Counted from the stretch's first letter, positions 1 to 48,080 are shown. The stretch: DNA of 64,000 nt from Atrina japonica (GCA_030159075.1 BROG01000127.1:75001-139000), one strand, 5' to 3'. Notes: generated by a model not told the origin, from the sequence alone. Translations and numbers: made by a program.

Positions 1-1110
1 GGAGGTCGACTTATAAGTGGGTCAACTGAAAACAAAAATCTACTTATGAAAAAATATTGAAGTTTGCCTTTGAATATGCTTTAAAGGAATAACTCTTCTT
101 GACCTACAGAGGTGTTATATATACTTCAACCTGGCACTTATCTTTGTATCAATTTATGTAATTAACATCAGAGCACACAGGGGTGTGTTTGTCTATTCTT
201 CACCAACTTCAAAAGTGCTGCTATTGTTTTCAGTTGAAGGTCGAGTGTATGTTCTCTATTTATAACTGCATCCCTGATGGTCGTAATTATCCTATTGAAC
301 AATAATGACATGTGTACTGCCGATCACCTCTCACACAAAAACCATGGATTTGTATCAACGGGAGTTCTCTATTTTAATCAAGGTTACTGTTTTAATTACT
401 TCAATAGGCTGATCATTGGTAAATTGATTGAGAGTACCTGAATTTTAAGTATTCTGCAGTCATTGCAACTCTAAACATAGTTTAAGGCACAGCCTCAGGG
501 CTTGTAACTTCAATTCACAGCAGGGTGCTTGGTAAAGAGGATAAGGGAACTTGTCCAAAAAAATTATTCCAGGTAATTCTAGAAGATGAATTAAAGCTGA
601 CATACAAATTGATATAGTACATGTTATTAAATAAAATTTGTCCTTTGAAACTTGTCAGTCCGGCCCTCAATTCCACCTAGCAATATTCCAAACTCAAGAA
701 ACCGTGCTATAAACCCAATTAAAGTATTTTCTCAGACTGAATACATGTTTTAAAGTGAGAGCTTCTTTTAACTTACAATGTCAGCTTTAAAAAGTTATTT
801 TTCATAGTCTGTCCCATGTATTTAGGGACTAAATATTTTTTTTTATTATTTGGAGACAATTTTCAAACATTGTACATTAGAAGCTCAGCATCACTACAAA
901 ATAATTAGTTGTCACTAGATGATGTGCATTGTGTATTATACACAAGAATATCATCAAATCTCTGTATCTGCTAGTGGTCAAAGCTTAGTCCATCAAATTC
1001 TGGAGTTGATAAAGGGGGTTGACTTACATGCGAGATCGAGATCGACTTATAAGCGAGTATATACGGTAGATCATATCCACAGATACAATGTTTCATATTG
1101 TGTCATGCAT
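1..1110. other. Intergenic, no gene seen
   Basis: AT-rich, no exon recognised. The very start (gtcgacttataagtgggtc) and 1018-1058 (gttgactta... gatcgacttataag) share a motif, partly inverted, suggesting remnants of one TIR element. Confidence 0.4.
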
Positions 1111-1342
1111 AGGTCTACCAAGGTAAATTGGCATATGTTTACAAATGCAATGACTCTGAATTAAATCATTACAGGGATGACAGACTTTTTGTTAACACAG
1201 AAATATTAGAGCTTCAGTAATGCATGGAATACGTGCCAGGTAATATTTATGTTTTACCTGTACAACCTGTTTTTGGAAAATAGACGTATTATTGTTTTGG
1301 TTTTGAATAGAACCTGGAAGTGCCACTTTACCTTAGTGGACC
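1111..1342. mobile_element. MITE, 'aggtctaccaaggtaaa' TIR family, copy A
   Basis: Left end aggtctaccaaggtaaattg and right end ccactttaccttagtggacc are inverted copies. The internal sequence (pieces such as gttttacctgtacaa and caaaacaat in inverted form) recurs in the copy at 25237-25463. No coding capacity. Confidence 0.6.
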
Positions 1343-1985
1343 AATGAATGGTAGCATTGTGTAAATTGAGGCTTAAAGGTTTTAAATGAACTTACATGGA
1401 GTTCATTACCTATGGGAAAATAAAACAATTACAACTTCTCTATAAAAAGAGACATGCTAGTTGATTTTAGATTTATACAGTATCAGATAATCTGTATGTT
1501 TTGTATACTAAACTGGTCTTTTTGTGAAAAGGGAATTTTAAGAACTGAGAAAAAATTAACTCCATGTGACAAAAACATGCAACAACCTATTGTACATCCC
1601 AAAACTTAGTTAATTTCAATATACATTGTAAAGCTTGCTTTTCAGTATCTAGTTTTCTCATTGTCATAGTGCTAAAATTCCTGGAACTTTTTAAAAACAG
1701 AACATTTTCATGCTTCTTCACCACTGGACTTGAGTTGATCATATTCACAGTATGTCCAGACTATTAATTTTTACTTCATGTAATAGATACATATACATGT
1801 ATGACCATTTTCTTTATTGAAATTCCACATTATTAATTTTATTGAAATTCAGCATTATTGATTGCTGTGAGTTTGAGGGTTTTAGAGGATTTACACAAGT
1901 CATATTTTCAGAATGTTAGTTCAGTTTTGTGCCGTAAAGCACTCAACAGTTTCAAAGACAAGTGTAAATACATGTACATATGTGC
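1343..1985. other. Intergenic, nothing recognised
   Basis: AT-rich single-copy-looking sequence with no splice-flanked exon or repeat that I can support. Confidence 0.4.
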
Positions 1986-2226
1986 TGTGTAGTATTGCTC
2001 CAGTGAAAGTCATTTTTTCTACTTATGGTCTTTCTGTGTAGTATTGCTCCAGTAAAAAGTCATTTTTTCCTACCAATTTACTTTCTGTGTAGTATTGCTC
2101 CAGTAAAAAGTCATTTTTCCAACCAATGTACTTTCTGTGTAGTATTGCTTGTGTAAAAGTCATTTGTTCCTACCTATGTACTTTCTGTAAAATATTGCTC
2201 TAATAAAAGTCATTTGTTTCTACCCC
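1986..2226. repeat. Short minisatellite, ~57-bp unit, 4-5 copies
   Basis: Five successive units begin tgtgtagtattgctcc or a variant and contain aaaagtcatttt followed by ctacc and tactttctgt. Spacing is about 48 and then 57-58 bases. Confidence 0.75.
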
Positions 2227-2256
2227 TAGATGATGTTGTGTCTTTTGTGGTAATTT

Positions 2257-2841
2257 TTAGCTCGCTGGAACGAAAGTCTGGAGAGCAAATATCATGACGG
2301 CGTCTATAGACAAAACTTTAACCTGTCCTATATCTTTTAACCACAAGGGACAAGGCTTTGATATTTCACACATAGAATCCTTTTGACCAGAGCTTTCATT
2401 TGTGACCTTGACTTTTGACCTAGTGACCTTGGACTTTGACATACTTTTCAAAAACTTTAACCATGGTTATATCTTTTAAACCATGAGGGATAGGGCTTTG
2501 GTACCTTGACTGTTGACCTAGTGACCTTGGATTTTGAACTACTTTTCAAAAACCTTAACCTTGGCTATATCTTTTGAAGCATGAGGGATAGGGCTTTGAT
2601 TTTAAACATATATTTCTTATGACCAGAGCCTTCATTTGATACCTTGACTTTTGGCCTAATGAACTTGGACTTTAACCTACTTTTCAAAATGTTTAACATG
2701 AGCTGAAGGAATAAAAATTTTACCAGTCCTTTGACCTTAAAACCTGACAGCTGTGGGTCAAATATCTATTTTGAAAATTTACACCCATTTTGGCGAGCTT
2801 TGTTGACTTCTGACAACTCTTGCTGACAGACTTCCCTTGTT
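2257..2841 (-). mobile_element. Hairpin-ended non-autonomous element (Helitron-like architecture), family f
   Basis: On the minus strand it starts AACAAGGGAAGTC and ends GCGAGCTAAAA. The body is built from diverged copies of a ~110-base segment containing gaccttgacttttgacc and tatatcttttaaacc. Related pieces lie at 53937-54115 and 55136-55458. Classification rests on end structure only. Confidence 0.45.
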
Positions 2842-2860
2842 ATTTGTAAAAGAAAAATTT

Positions 2861-3023
2861 GCATTAAAGGACACCTCTGTATAAAGGGCACCTGTCTATA
2901 ATGGCCATTCAACCATAACCGTTAATTTTTTATACCATAAAGAATAAACCTAGAGGCCACCTGTCTATAATGGCTACTTTTGCAAGTTTCCTTGAGTGGC
3001 CATTATAGACAAGTTTGATTGTA
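2861..3023. mobile_element. Small TIR element ('cacctgtctataatggc' type)
   Basis: Ends aaatttgcattaaagg and gacaagtttgattgta are imperfect inverted copies; inside, cacctgtctataatggc occurs twice. A relative is at about 5895-6055. Confidence 0.45.
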
Positions 3024-3719
3024 GTTCAAAACTTTTTAATGGTCTAATGTATAACATAGCATGTGTAGTAAGGTTCCTTCCTATTTCATTTACAAGAAAT
3101 GGTACAAGTTGGCCTACATATATATTGTACATTTAAGTTGATCAACCAAGTTGTTCATATGATGTCCTATTCCATTTGGATCCAACAAGTTAAACATGTG
3201 TACCGTAGTTTTCTGCTTATTACCCGCAGGTCATAAATTCTTTCTTTTTTTTCATGGAAAATATGGTCCTGTGGACTATCGGTCGGTGGAGGTTATCAAT
3301 ATTTTTTCCATTGTTTTGATTTGAATACTAAAAGCAATTCAAACATAAATGTTCATATTACCACCAATTGAATTTGAGTTCTCCCGAGTCGCTGTGAAAC
3401 AGTTAAATGTGATCCTGTGTATTTACCATGGACAATCTAGTGGTGCAGACTATGCGATACATGTATGAATGCAAACAGTCCAGATGAAAATAACCGTGTC
3501 AGCTGTTTTGATGTACATAATGTACCTATAAATATTTGTTTATATACAGGGATAAAAATTAAACTGTGCAATCAAGGAGCCATTTGGGCGAATTTTGGCA
3601 ACCCAGTTACACGTCTGGAAGCCCAGAAACTTACTCTTTCTATAACATGCAATTTAAAAAATCTTAGTTGTTCATATACAAGCAAGGTATACTCTCTACG
3701 GAATTAAAAAAAAAAAGAG

Positions 3720-3888
3720 AAAAACGGGTGTAGATCTTTTGATACTTCATATGTGCTGAAAATTTGAGCGAAATCGATTGAGCCGTTTATGAGCTAGAGA
3801 TGACACAAAATCTGGTTGGAGAAAAAGAAAAACAAGAATAAAATAATCGTAATAATAATAGGGTCATCCGACTTTAGGATGACCCTAA
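3720..3888 (+). mobile_element. 3' end of hairpin-ended element, family e
   Basis: The segment gcgaaatcgattgagccg ... aataataatag ends with the perfect 9-bp hairpin GGGTCATCC/GGATGACCC (3861-3885) followed by CTAATAA. The 5' end was not identified. Confidence 0.45.
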
Positions 3889-3894
3889 TAAATA

Positions 3895-4051
3895 GAATAT
3901 TTAACAATTGTTTTTGAATAACCTGTTTATTACATCGAGTGAGGCAGGAGAATACATATTTAAACTCGTGCTACGCACTCATGTAAAATATGTATTCTCC
4001 TCTCTCACTCGATGTAATAAACATGTTATTCAAAAACAATTATCAAATATC
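3895..4051. repeat. Foldback MITE, ~70-bp arms
   Basis: Left arm gaatatttaacaattgtttt...ggagaatacat and right arm atgtattctcc...aacaattatcaaatatc are near-perfect inverted copies around a short loop (ctcgtgctacgcac). The transcript would form one long hairpin. Confidence 0.85.
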
Positions 4052-4229
4052 CTCTATATACATGTATTTGGCTTGTTGCTTGTTTGATTGATGTTACTAG
4101 TTTATGCCTGTTCTTAAATCCGTCAATTTGGCATCTTGCCTACACAACCAGAAATACTGGCACATGTACAATGTATTCAATATTCCTAAAACATGAAACT
4201 CAATACCATCAAAATTGATTCTAGACCGT

Positions 4230-5076
4230 CTATTTGTCCCAAGCTGACTATGTCGTGATCAATTATGTCCCAAGATGGCTGCATGTTGATTATTATGTCC
4301 CCAAGATGTGCTGTCTTGACTGTCTGTCCTAAGACGATTATGACTTGTCCATGTCCCAAGATGGCTGCATCTTGATGGTTTATGTCCCAAGATGGCTGCA
4401 TCTTGATTGTTTATGTCCCATGATGGCTATGACTTGATGGTCTATGCTCCAAGATGTTTACAGCTTGAGATCTATGTTCCAAGAGGCTAAGACTTTATTT
4501 AAGTCCCAAGATAGCCAAGTTTTGGTTGTCTATGTCCCAAGACGGCTGTCTTGATAATTAACGTCCAAGTTGGATATGTCTTGATTGTCTATGTCCCAAG
4601 ATGGTTACATTTTGATCGTCTATTACCCAAGATGGCTTTCTTGATCATTAATGTCCCAAGATGATGCCTATGTTTGATGGTATATGTCCCAAGATAGCTA
4701 CATTTTAATGGCATATGTCCCGATATGGCTATGTATTGATCACTATGTCCCAAGATGGCTACATTTTAATGGTTTGTGTCCCAAGATGGCTATGTATTGA
4801 TTGCTATGTCCCAAGATGGCTACATTTTAATGGTGTATATCCCAAGATGGCTATGTACTGATCACTATGTCCCAAGATGGCTACATTTTAATGGTGTCTG
4901 TCCCAATATGGCTATGTACTAATCACTGTCCCAAGATGGCTACATTTTAATGGTGTCTGTCCCAATATGGCTATGTATTGATTGCTATGTCCCAAGATAG
5001 CTACATTTTAATGGTGTATGTCCCAAGATGGCTATGTACTGATCGTTATGTCACAAGATGGTTTTGTCTTGATTGT
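4230..5076. repeat. Minisatellite, 'tgtcccaagatggct' unit
   Basis: About 30 diverged copies of a ~28-30-base unit centred on tgtcccaagatggct. From about 4690 on, units alternate between 'acattttaatgg' and 'atgtattgatc' linkers, giving a ~60-base dimer unit. The open frames here are repeat artefacts. Confidence 0.85.
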
Positions 5077-5309
5077 ATTTTTGTCCATGCTGATTACTTT
5101 TAAGTCACATAACTCAGTGAATCGGGTTGATAATACGTTATTTTACGTTCACATATTTTCCAGAAAACACCGCCAAACACAAATTAATGTTTTGAAAACA
5201 AGTATTACAAGTCATTACAGAACACTGACAAAGTCTACATATTTTCTACATACTGTAGAGGGTTTTTTTTTCTTAAACATAGCTGATTTTTTCTATTAAG
5301 TATTGGTAA

Positions 5310-5545
5310 GATGTAGTTGACGACGGTGGGCTAACTCGGTAGCCTTATCATTGACACACCATAGGCTTATGGTCAGTCGCATGATCACTGTAAAATTTTG
5401 TTGCTCATATGTTCTTCCGGTTTTCATATTTACCTGCAACGTATGCGGACAGATTGGGAATCGAACTGGCAACCTTCCGAACAGTAGAAGGGCGCTTTTA
5501 CCAATTGCGCTATCTATATCTACTGGGCTATCTATATACCACGGA
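5310..5545 (-). mobile_element. tRNA-derived SINE-like copy
   Basis: On the minus strand an A box (TAGCGCAATTGGTAAAAGC, 5512-5491) and a B box (CCAGTTCGATTCCC, 5470-5456) are spaced as in a tRNA gene. The cloverleaf is degenerate, so this is a SINE head rather than a tRNA gene. Confidence 0.6.
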
Positions 5546-5599
5546 AACCGGAAATAACGTTTTGAGAAACATTTTTCTAGAATCACGTAACTGGCAATA

Positions 5600-6440
5600 A
5601 TAAAAGCAGGATTTTAATGGTAATCCAGGCTAACTCCAATGTTCCCTATTAAGATGCCTGGTATTGTAAAAGAGCTACAGCATTAAAGACATCCCACAAG
5701 TTCCTTATATATGTTGCACATGTATGAAATACATATTGACATTTTCACAGCGACTGCAGTCCTGAACTCGCAGACCAAATACATTAAGTGGAAGCACAAG
5801 GTTATTGTATAATAGTTTAATGTTTAATGTCAACATAGAACATACCAGTAATCTGCTATAACATAAATACAGCTTTTATATGTAGTCAAAACTTGCATTA
5901 AATGTCGACTCTTTATACTGGGCACAAGGCCATTCAAAACATAACCTTTGTTAAATCTTTTATAATGAATATACCTCTTTATAAAGCCCACCTGTCTGTA
6001 ACAGCTACTTCTATCGATTCCCTTGAGTGGCCTTTATAGTCAAGTATGACTGTATGGTGATTTATACTCCATTTTCTATTTATACAATAGAAGCATACAT
6101 AAATACAATGTCATTACATTAAAGCAGACATATTGTTTTTCAATCAATCACAATAAGCTTGGCTTAAAATAATGATTTAGATAAATTTACTTATAAAGTC
6201 TTGGTTTAGAAATGCACAACCTTTTATCTTTAGTTCATTACAAAACACTAGAATAATTAAACAACAAGGTATGTATTACTTTGAAATAAACCAGATAAAT
6301 ACCCTGCATCATGCCTTACAGCCAGCACAGTTCGTTGACCAAATTCCCTGCCATGACTTTTGGAAAGTGAGAAAATATACAAAAATTGTTAATATTAGGT
6401 CAGCACTTAAAAATCTCATAATGTCTATTGTACATCAAAA
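5600..6440. other. Intergenic with one small TIR-element remnant
   Basis: About 5895-6055 resembles the element at 2861-3023 (aaaacttgcattaaatg ... gtcaagtatgactgta). The rest shows no gene. Confidence 0.4.
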
Positions 6441-6665
6441 AGGGGCCTCCATGGCCAAGTTGTTGGAGTATCACACTTTAAACCATGAAGTCTGTCACCT
6501 TTTGTCAGCACAGGTTCAAGCCCCACTGGAACCTAAACTGATTTTTGTGAGAAAGGTCGCCAGTTTACTTGCAGAAGTTCAGTGGTCTTTCCCAAGATAC
6601 ACTGTAACCGGGTTCTCTCCTCCACCATCAAATACTGGCCACCACATACAACTCATAAAATTGCT
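6440..6665 (+). mobile_element. tRNA-derived SINE-like copy
   Basis: A box tggccaagttgttgg (6452-6466) and B box ggttcaagccc (6513-6523) lie about 50 bases apart. The overlapping 135-codon frame has no protein features and is explained by this element. Confidence 0.6.
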
Positions 6666-6990
6666 ACGTGTGGCATAAAACACCAATATAAGGAAGAAAC
6701 TCCATCAAAAGATAGTGAACTTTGGCATGGCAGAAAAATTTGGTTGAAATGAGCAATTTATTTAAAAGTAACAAAATACATAAGTTAACAACATTAACTT
6801 TTTTTGTAAAAGAATGTTTTGAAAAATATTTCAATCTTAAATTGTATGCGAAGATGGAACATACTGTGGACAGGTAAGATATACAAGTTGTTTTTATTTC
6901 TCGTATCTTTTCTCTTAGAATATATTACTCGAATCTGTTTAAAAAAGATCCACATATTGGAATAATTTTCTTAAAAAATTAATACTGGTA

Positions 6991-7159
6991 CAGTGAAACC
7001 TAGCTGTCTAGAGAGACTGCTGTCGTAAAAGACCACCTGTCTTGGAAGACCACATTCTCAAAACCGCTTGGTTAATAATCCTTTTTTTGAAAGGCCACCC
7101 ATCTCATAAGACCACACTTCTGTGGCAGAAAGGGTGGTCTTTCAAGACAGCTTCCACTG
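6991..7159. mobile_element. Tc1/mariner-type MITE, 'cagtgaaacct' family
   Basis: Left cagtgaaacctagctgtct and right aagacagcttccactg are inverted copies, flanked on the left by TA. Internal gaccacctgtcttggaagacc matches 58655-58833 and 37329-37491. Confidence 0.65.
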
Positions 7160-7811
7160 ACAACTTCCAACAATATTTTGTATCAAACTTTTCTAATGGG
7201 CTTTCCTTTTTATCAATTTGAATACAAGTAAAAATAGTATCAAAAGATTTCATTGACATTTCATTAGATGTATTTCATAGTAAAAAAGAAATTTGGCATC
7301 ATCAACTGTCTTCCAGATACAATTACTATACCGTTTAACTGCAAATCAGGATACACAAAAAAATTAACATCTGAATTCTATTTCAATAATGAGCATACCC
7401 AGGGTACATAAACAGCATACCCAAGATAATAATAACCCATTAACTCATCAACCCCTGAAATACAATGGACTCTTCAGTAAATCAATGACTTGGACCAGTC
7501 AAAATGTGACTTTAGGGGTTAATGTGTTTATTAAGCATACCGTAGTTGTATCAATATACATGTAGTAATGGTAATTAAATGAAATCACCGGAATCCTCAT
7601 TATATTCTGTATCTGACGATATAAAAGATTCTATAAAGGAATGTTAAATGTATTATATGAGAATGTAATTCTAGAGTATTAAATTGGAAATGTATCGTTT
7701 TACCCATTATTATGTTTTATAACAAAAGTCGACATATTTGCGGCACATCTATAAACAATGTCAACCCAATATGATCCAGAATAACAAACAAGTAACATGA
7801 GCACCTGCAAA
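7160..7811. other. Intergenic, nothing firm
   Basis: A possible small inverted element at about 7434-7525 (attaactcatcaacccctg ... taggggttaatgtg). No gene seen. Confidence 0.35.
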
Positions 7812-8072
7812 TTTTTTCCCTTATGCATGATTTCTGCGTCTCTGACGCATAAAATCTTTTCAGGATGCAAAACATGAATATTAATGAGTCCCTAAGGATG
7901 CACAAAAACTTTTTTTTTCAACCTGAGACTGAAAATGTGTGCCTTTGTTTTCAATGTATTTTTTATTTTAATTTCATTAACTTGGGGACTCGGAAATTTA
8001 ACAAAGGACTCAGGAATTTTGTTTTTGTGGGTCCCATGGACTCACTAAATTAACATCCTAGGGAAAACCCTG
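7812..8072. mobile_element. hAT-like MITE, 'agggaaaaccctg' family, copy 1
   Basis: Contains ttatgcatgatttctgcgtc and ggatgcaaaacatgaatatt and ends catcctagggaaaaccctg. Better-preserved ends are in the copy at 39577-39852. Confidence 0.65.
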
Positions 8073-8402
8073 ACCAGGCGAGCTTAAACTCCCGTAACTT
8101 TTCCAGATACATAGCAATTTTGTACATATACAAATAATCTTATGTAAAAACAAAATATGTTAATTAGCACACACTCTGAATAAAATGCATTGTTAATTTA
8201 CAGACCTACATATACATACATTTAGCAACACAGGCCTTTACATAGCAGTTACATACATAACATAAATCTTCAAAACAAAGTCCAGAGCATTAAAACAATA
8301 CAATAAGTCCTCAAAATATTGTAGTACTACCTACATAAAGAAGTTCTTGAGTATAATAAGTTACTGTATAGAACAATTAAAAGATAGGAAGTAAACAGTG
8401 GG

Positions 8403-8404
<2 letters not shown>

Positions 8405-8468
<64 letters not shown>
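8405..8468. repeat. (AT)n microsatellite
   Basis: About 31 AT dinucleotides, directly followed by a short CA run and hAT-like MITE copy 2. Confidence 0.95.
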
Positions 8469-8471
<3 letters not shown>

Positions 8472-8481
8472 AACACACACA

Positions 8482-8745
8482 CAGGGTTTTAACTAACACA
8501 TGATTCTGCATCTCTGATGCATAAACTCTTTTCAGGATGCAAAACATGAATATTAGTGAGTCCCTAAGGATGCACTAAAACTCACCTATTTTTTTCCAAC
8601 CTGAAGCTGAAAATTTGTGCCTTCGTTTTCAGGTATTTTTCTTGAATTTCATCGACTTGGGAACTCACAAATTTAACGAAGGACTCCGGGATTTTGTTCT
8701 TGTGGGTTCCTTGGGACTCGCTCAAATAACATCCTAGGGAAAACC

Positions 8746-8748
<3 letters not shown>
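8482..8748. mobile_element. hAT-like MITE, copy 2
   Basis: Starts cagggttttaac and ends cctagggaaaaccatg, same body as copies 1 and 3. It sits between two AT/TA microsatellites. Confidence 0.7.

Positions 8749-8820
<72 letters not shown>
8749..8820. repeat. (TA)n microsatellite
   Basis: About 35 TA units directly after MITE copy 2. The overlapping IYIYIY frames are artefacts. Confidence 0.95.
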
Positions 8821-8822
<2 letters not shown>

Positions 8823-11200
8823 AAAATAATAATAAAGAATGTTAACAAACTGAAGATACCTTGCATACATGTATAAAAGGCCACCATTGGCACACATAAC
8901 ACAGCTGTACTCTGGAAGATAGGAATGATTTGAGGACAACTTTCATCTGAACATTGAGAAACATTTATACAGCTCAATTACAATGTACATCAAACGTATA
9001 ATGCATTAGTATGAGAAACCACAATTTATCACATTAAAGTTGTTAACAGAAAAGCAGCCATTATGCTTTGATATGTATACACTGATGTAGTTGATCACTC
9101 TAAACAGGCAAATTATAACATGGAAATAGTGAAAACAAATATTCATTGTTCTTTACGTGTTGCTACGACAACAATTTATCATTATATACAATTTATAGAT
9201 TAAAATAAAATCTACTCTATTTATGATATACCGTAAATAGTTTACTCACAAATCAAACCCAAATAACTGCAGACTATCTTAATGTTTTAGTTTCTGCCAA
9301 GAATTTTTCTCTTTTTTGATGATGTCATCAACTCCAAAAGAAGTGCAGTAGTTAGAATTCCTCATCATACCATGTCCTGTGTTCTAAATCCTTACTCATA
9401 TGAAATACTACTGAATATCAATTCTTACTCGGGGCATGGGGCATGTTGTGAAGTGACATTCACTACAATAAAAAAGACTGAGATTTGACCTAAAATCAAA
9501 CAGGAAACCTTCTATCTTTCTCTGAAATGTGGCAGACATGGAATCGCCAGTGATATATCTTTACAAATCTGATGTCAGTATCCTTGAAATTTACTGAATG
9601 TGGAATTAAAAAATATAAGTGATGGCCACATGTGATATGGTTTTTAGCTAACTGTTAAAGGAATCAATTCAGTTTACCCTAAACTACTCGGATTTTGAAA
9701 GAAATCCATACAAACGCAGTGTGGTTAATATATTTACAGAGAATTTGTAGAAGATGTATGGCGAGTTTGGAGGAAAAAAGAAAATACTACTGTTGATGGT
9801 TTTGTAACAAAACAAATGTCTCCTTTTACCATTTTAAGTTAAAACCTGGACGAAAACTATGTTCATGGATGACCTGTTACCTTCACCTTGATGATACAGC
9901 CCAAGGTCAATGTCATGGGACACCTATAGGTCATGGCAAAAAAACATATTAAAGTTTGATTGCATTCCAAGCAAGGGTTGGAAAGATATAGCCCCGACAA
10001 TATTTGTGACGGACAGACAGACAACCATGTAAAACCAGTACATGTATGTCAAGAAAATATTTTTAAATATGGCACATCGTTACAAAAAGTTGAAATATAG
10101 ATTGAAATATCTGAAAGAGAATACTGGTAGTCACCAGTTACTTGCTTAAACACAAAGATGTCATTTTCAGATGAAAAAAGATTTTGAAAACATGTGGAGA
10201 ACATGTTTTATATAAATGAGCAAACTTGCTGTTAATAAACACCAATAAAATTTGACCACTAAGAAGCTGTTCCAATTAAAAAAAAAAAGGTCTGACAATT
10301 TAGTAACAAATAAAGATAATTTCACCAAAATGAACAGACACATGTCAAAAATACCGCAATTTAAATCAAAAGCTATCAAATCATGTTTGCATATGATAAA
10401 GACCTCATGAATGAAAATCAGAATTGCTTAGCATATCTTAATTATTTTCAAATATATAAAAATTGAGCCGAAAGCTTTGAAAATGGTCAAAATTGATAGA
10501 CATTTTGACAAACTTTTTATGAAAAGTACAAAAAAGGACGGAATTGAGGTGAAAGTGATGTATAAAGATGAAGAATCATGTCATCAATTAACCTGTGTAT
10601 CATAAATAGGGAAATTACAAAAAAGCAATGTACACCAGTTCATGATTAGATAAAAATGTTGGTCTGATACACAAGGACATGATAAAAACTCAACAAGAAA
10701 CCACTAAAGTTGGTACATGTATGACCGAAATGTAAAGCATTGTATTTCAGATATAAAAATATATATATGTAAATACATTGCACACCTTGAATTTGAATTT
10801 CAAGGTCAAAAGTGAAGGTCAAGATAAAAACTAATGCCATAGTTAACTAATGTTCGTCATGTTCTACCACCATGTATTATAGCTACAACATGAAACACTA
10901 AAAGGTTATCTCAAATCAATAATCATAGACTGGAATTTGCTTCCCAATTTGGAAAAAATAAACTAGGTCGGTACTGACACCTTGTACTTGATCTATTTGT
11001 TGCAATTAGAGTTCTTATTTTGTTTTGTTGTGTGTTCATATAAGTTTATAATTCATTTGAAGATGACTGATATTTGGCTGAAGCTGACCCCTGGAAAAAA
11101 CGGGGAAAAGATCCAACAAAAAGTTATAGTCTGTAAATAATGTTCAATTCAACACGAATTTGGTATCTACACAGAAGCATCTAATGGTAAAAATCGAATA
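8821..11200. other. Intergenic or downstream region, no supported gene
   Basis: AT-rich. Contains a diverged patch at about 9840-10030 (ggtcaatgtcatggg ... gacggacagacagac) typical of the hairpin-ended repeat families. No phased exon was found on either strand. Confidence 0.4.
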
Positions 11201-12309
11201 CTGCAAACGTGGAAAGTTATGCATTGAGGTTTAACTTACACTAGAAATGCGATAAGGAGTTTTTTTTGTGAAAATTACCTGTTTACCAGTCCCACAGTTG
11301 TGCTAAGAATTATCATTTAATACAGGACTGCTCACACAGTGAGTAGTGACATTATGTAAACAAGAAACCGCTAAAGGCTGTATGGCCAGATTGCGGGGCC
11401 TTGACAGAAGTTGAAAACAAATATGAAGTCTATACCTCCTTCCGTTGCCAATAATTTACTTCAACCTGAAATTTCAACCAAAATGTTTCTCCCCATCCCC
11501 ATTACTACTTTGATCCACCCCAAAATTCAAACCCATAAAATTCAATTGCACTTGTCAGGGGTAACCTTAAGGCCAAGTATGAAGTCTGTACCTTTATCCA
11601 TTACCACAGATTTGCTTCAACCTGAAACTTTAACCAAAATGTTGATACCCAACCTTATTACTACATTGATCCCCCACCCCCAATTCATAACACTTGTCAC
11701 CAGTTTCATACAGACAAAGTATTAAGTCTGTACTCCTATCCATTGCTGATAATTTGCTTCAACTAAAATGTTGATCCCCCACCCCAATTACTACTTTGAT
11801 CCACCCTCTATCCATATTGCAAAGAATTTGCTTCAACCAAAATGTTGATCCCCATCCCCATTACTTAACTTTTTTGATCCACCCACCAAAATTCATGAAC
11901 AAAGGTTGTGATGGATAGTATTCATCAAACTCTATCTACATTTGAAGTTTCAAAGAGATATCATCTATGGTCTTCCCACAACGGACCTAAACCAAATTGT
12001 TGATGCAGACAGTCCACCCCCCCCCCATTATTACTTTGATCCCCCCTCCATATTAAAAAAAAAAATTGTGATGGATAGTACTCATCAAGGTCTATCTACA
12101 AATGAAGTTTCAAAGAGACATCATCTATGGTCTTCCCATAACAGACCTAAATGCAAGAGCTAAACCAAATTGTTGACGCAGATGGACAGACAGACATCGC
12201 CATTCCATAAGCATGATTTTGTTTAACAATCCGGCCAATAAAACCATGCATATGGTGGGCATAAGAAAATTGCGTAATTAACAATACACGAAAATATCCA
12301 CGTTTTCAG
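11201..12309. mobile_element. TA-flanked TIR element split by a nested insertion
   Basis: Ends CTGCAAACGTGG (11201) and CCACGTTTTCAG (to 12309) are inverted copies flanked by TA on both sides. The uninterrupted relative at 38097-38291 shows that about 11358-12228 is an insertion. Confidence 0.65.
11358..12228 (+). mobile_element. Nested insertion of diverged direct repeats (family g)
   Basis: Boundaries come from comparison with the empty site at 38097-38291. It begins ACAAGAAACCGC. The interior repeats 'aagtctatacctcc..ttgc..cttcaacc..aaaatgttgatcccc' three to four times at 120-170-base spacing, then 'atcatctatggtcttccca' twice, and ends near gacagacagacatcgcc. No hairpin was seen at its 3' end. 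Confidence 0.5.
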
Positions 12310-12528
12310 TATGGGAATGCAAAGTCAAGCATTTTTTTTTTTATCAATACATGTCATCTACGAGTAAGCAGCCTCATTGAAGGATAATTCCCTCCATTAT
12401 AGGCCTACCTACGAGCTAAATGCAGTCATATTTTCGGATAAAAAGTGAACACATCAAATTATGGGTTAGAGTATCAATTTAGATATCTTTTGGAAACTGA
12501 CATCACTCTTTTCTTAACCCCATCAACA

Positions 12529-48039
<35,511 letters not shown>

Positions 48040-48070
48040 TAGAGTGCATACTTCTCACTGTATGTCAGTA

Positions 48071-48080
48071 ACTTCCGGGT
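48071..48080 (-). promoter_or_regulatory. ETS-like core promoter motif upstream of PLEKHD1-like start
   Basis: On the minus strand this reads ACCCGGAAGT, the classical ETS-family site, 32 bases upstream of the start codon and in the orientation of the gene. Such sites are common at TATA-less start sites. No TATA box was seen near it. Confidence 0.4.

Noticed and set aside
5018..5299. 93-codon forward frame at the end of the 'cccaagatggct' minisatellite
   Set aside because: Begins inside the minisatellite and has no domain, splice or conservation evidence.
5452..5535. Possible minus-strand tRNA gene
   Set aside because: The boxes are present but the stems are poorly paired; a SINE remnant explains it better.
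6271..6678. 135-codon forward frame as a possible gene
   Set aside because: It contains tRNA-type A and B boxes of a SINE-like element and has no recognisable protein features.
8582..8977. Minus-strand IYIYIY frames (also at 33997-34198)
   Set aside because: Translation of AT microsatellites.
9290..9390. Minus-strand segment reading VDDIIKKEKNSWQKLKH then stop, like a C-terminal exon
   Set aside because: No acceptor in the phase required by exon 14 (the obvious one gives an immediate stop) and no family similarity recognised.
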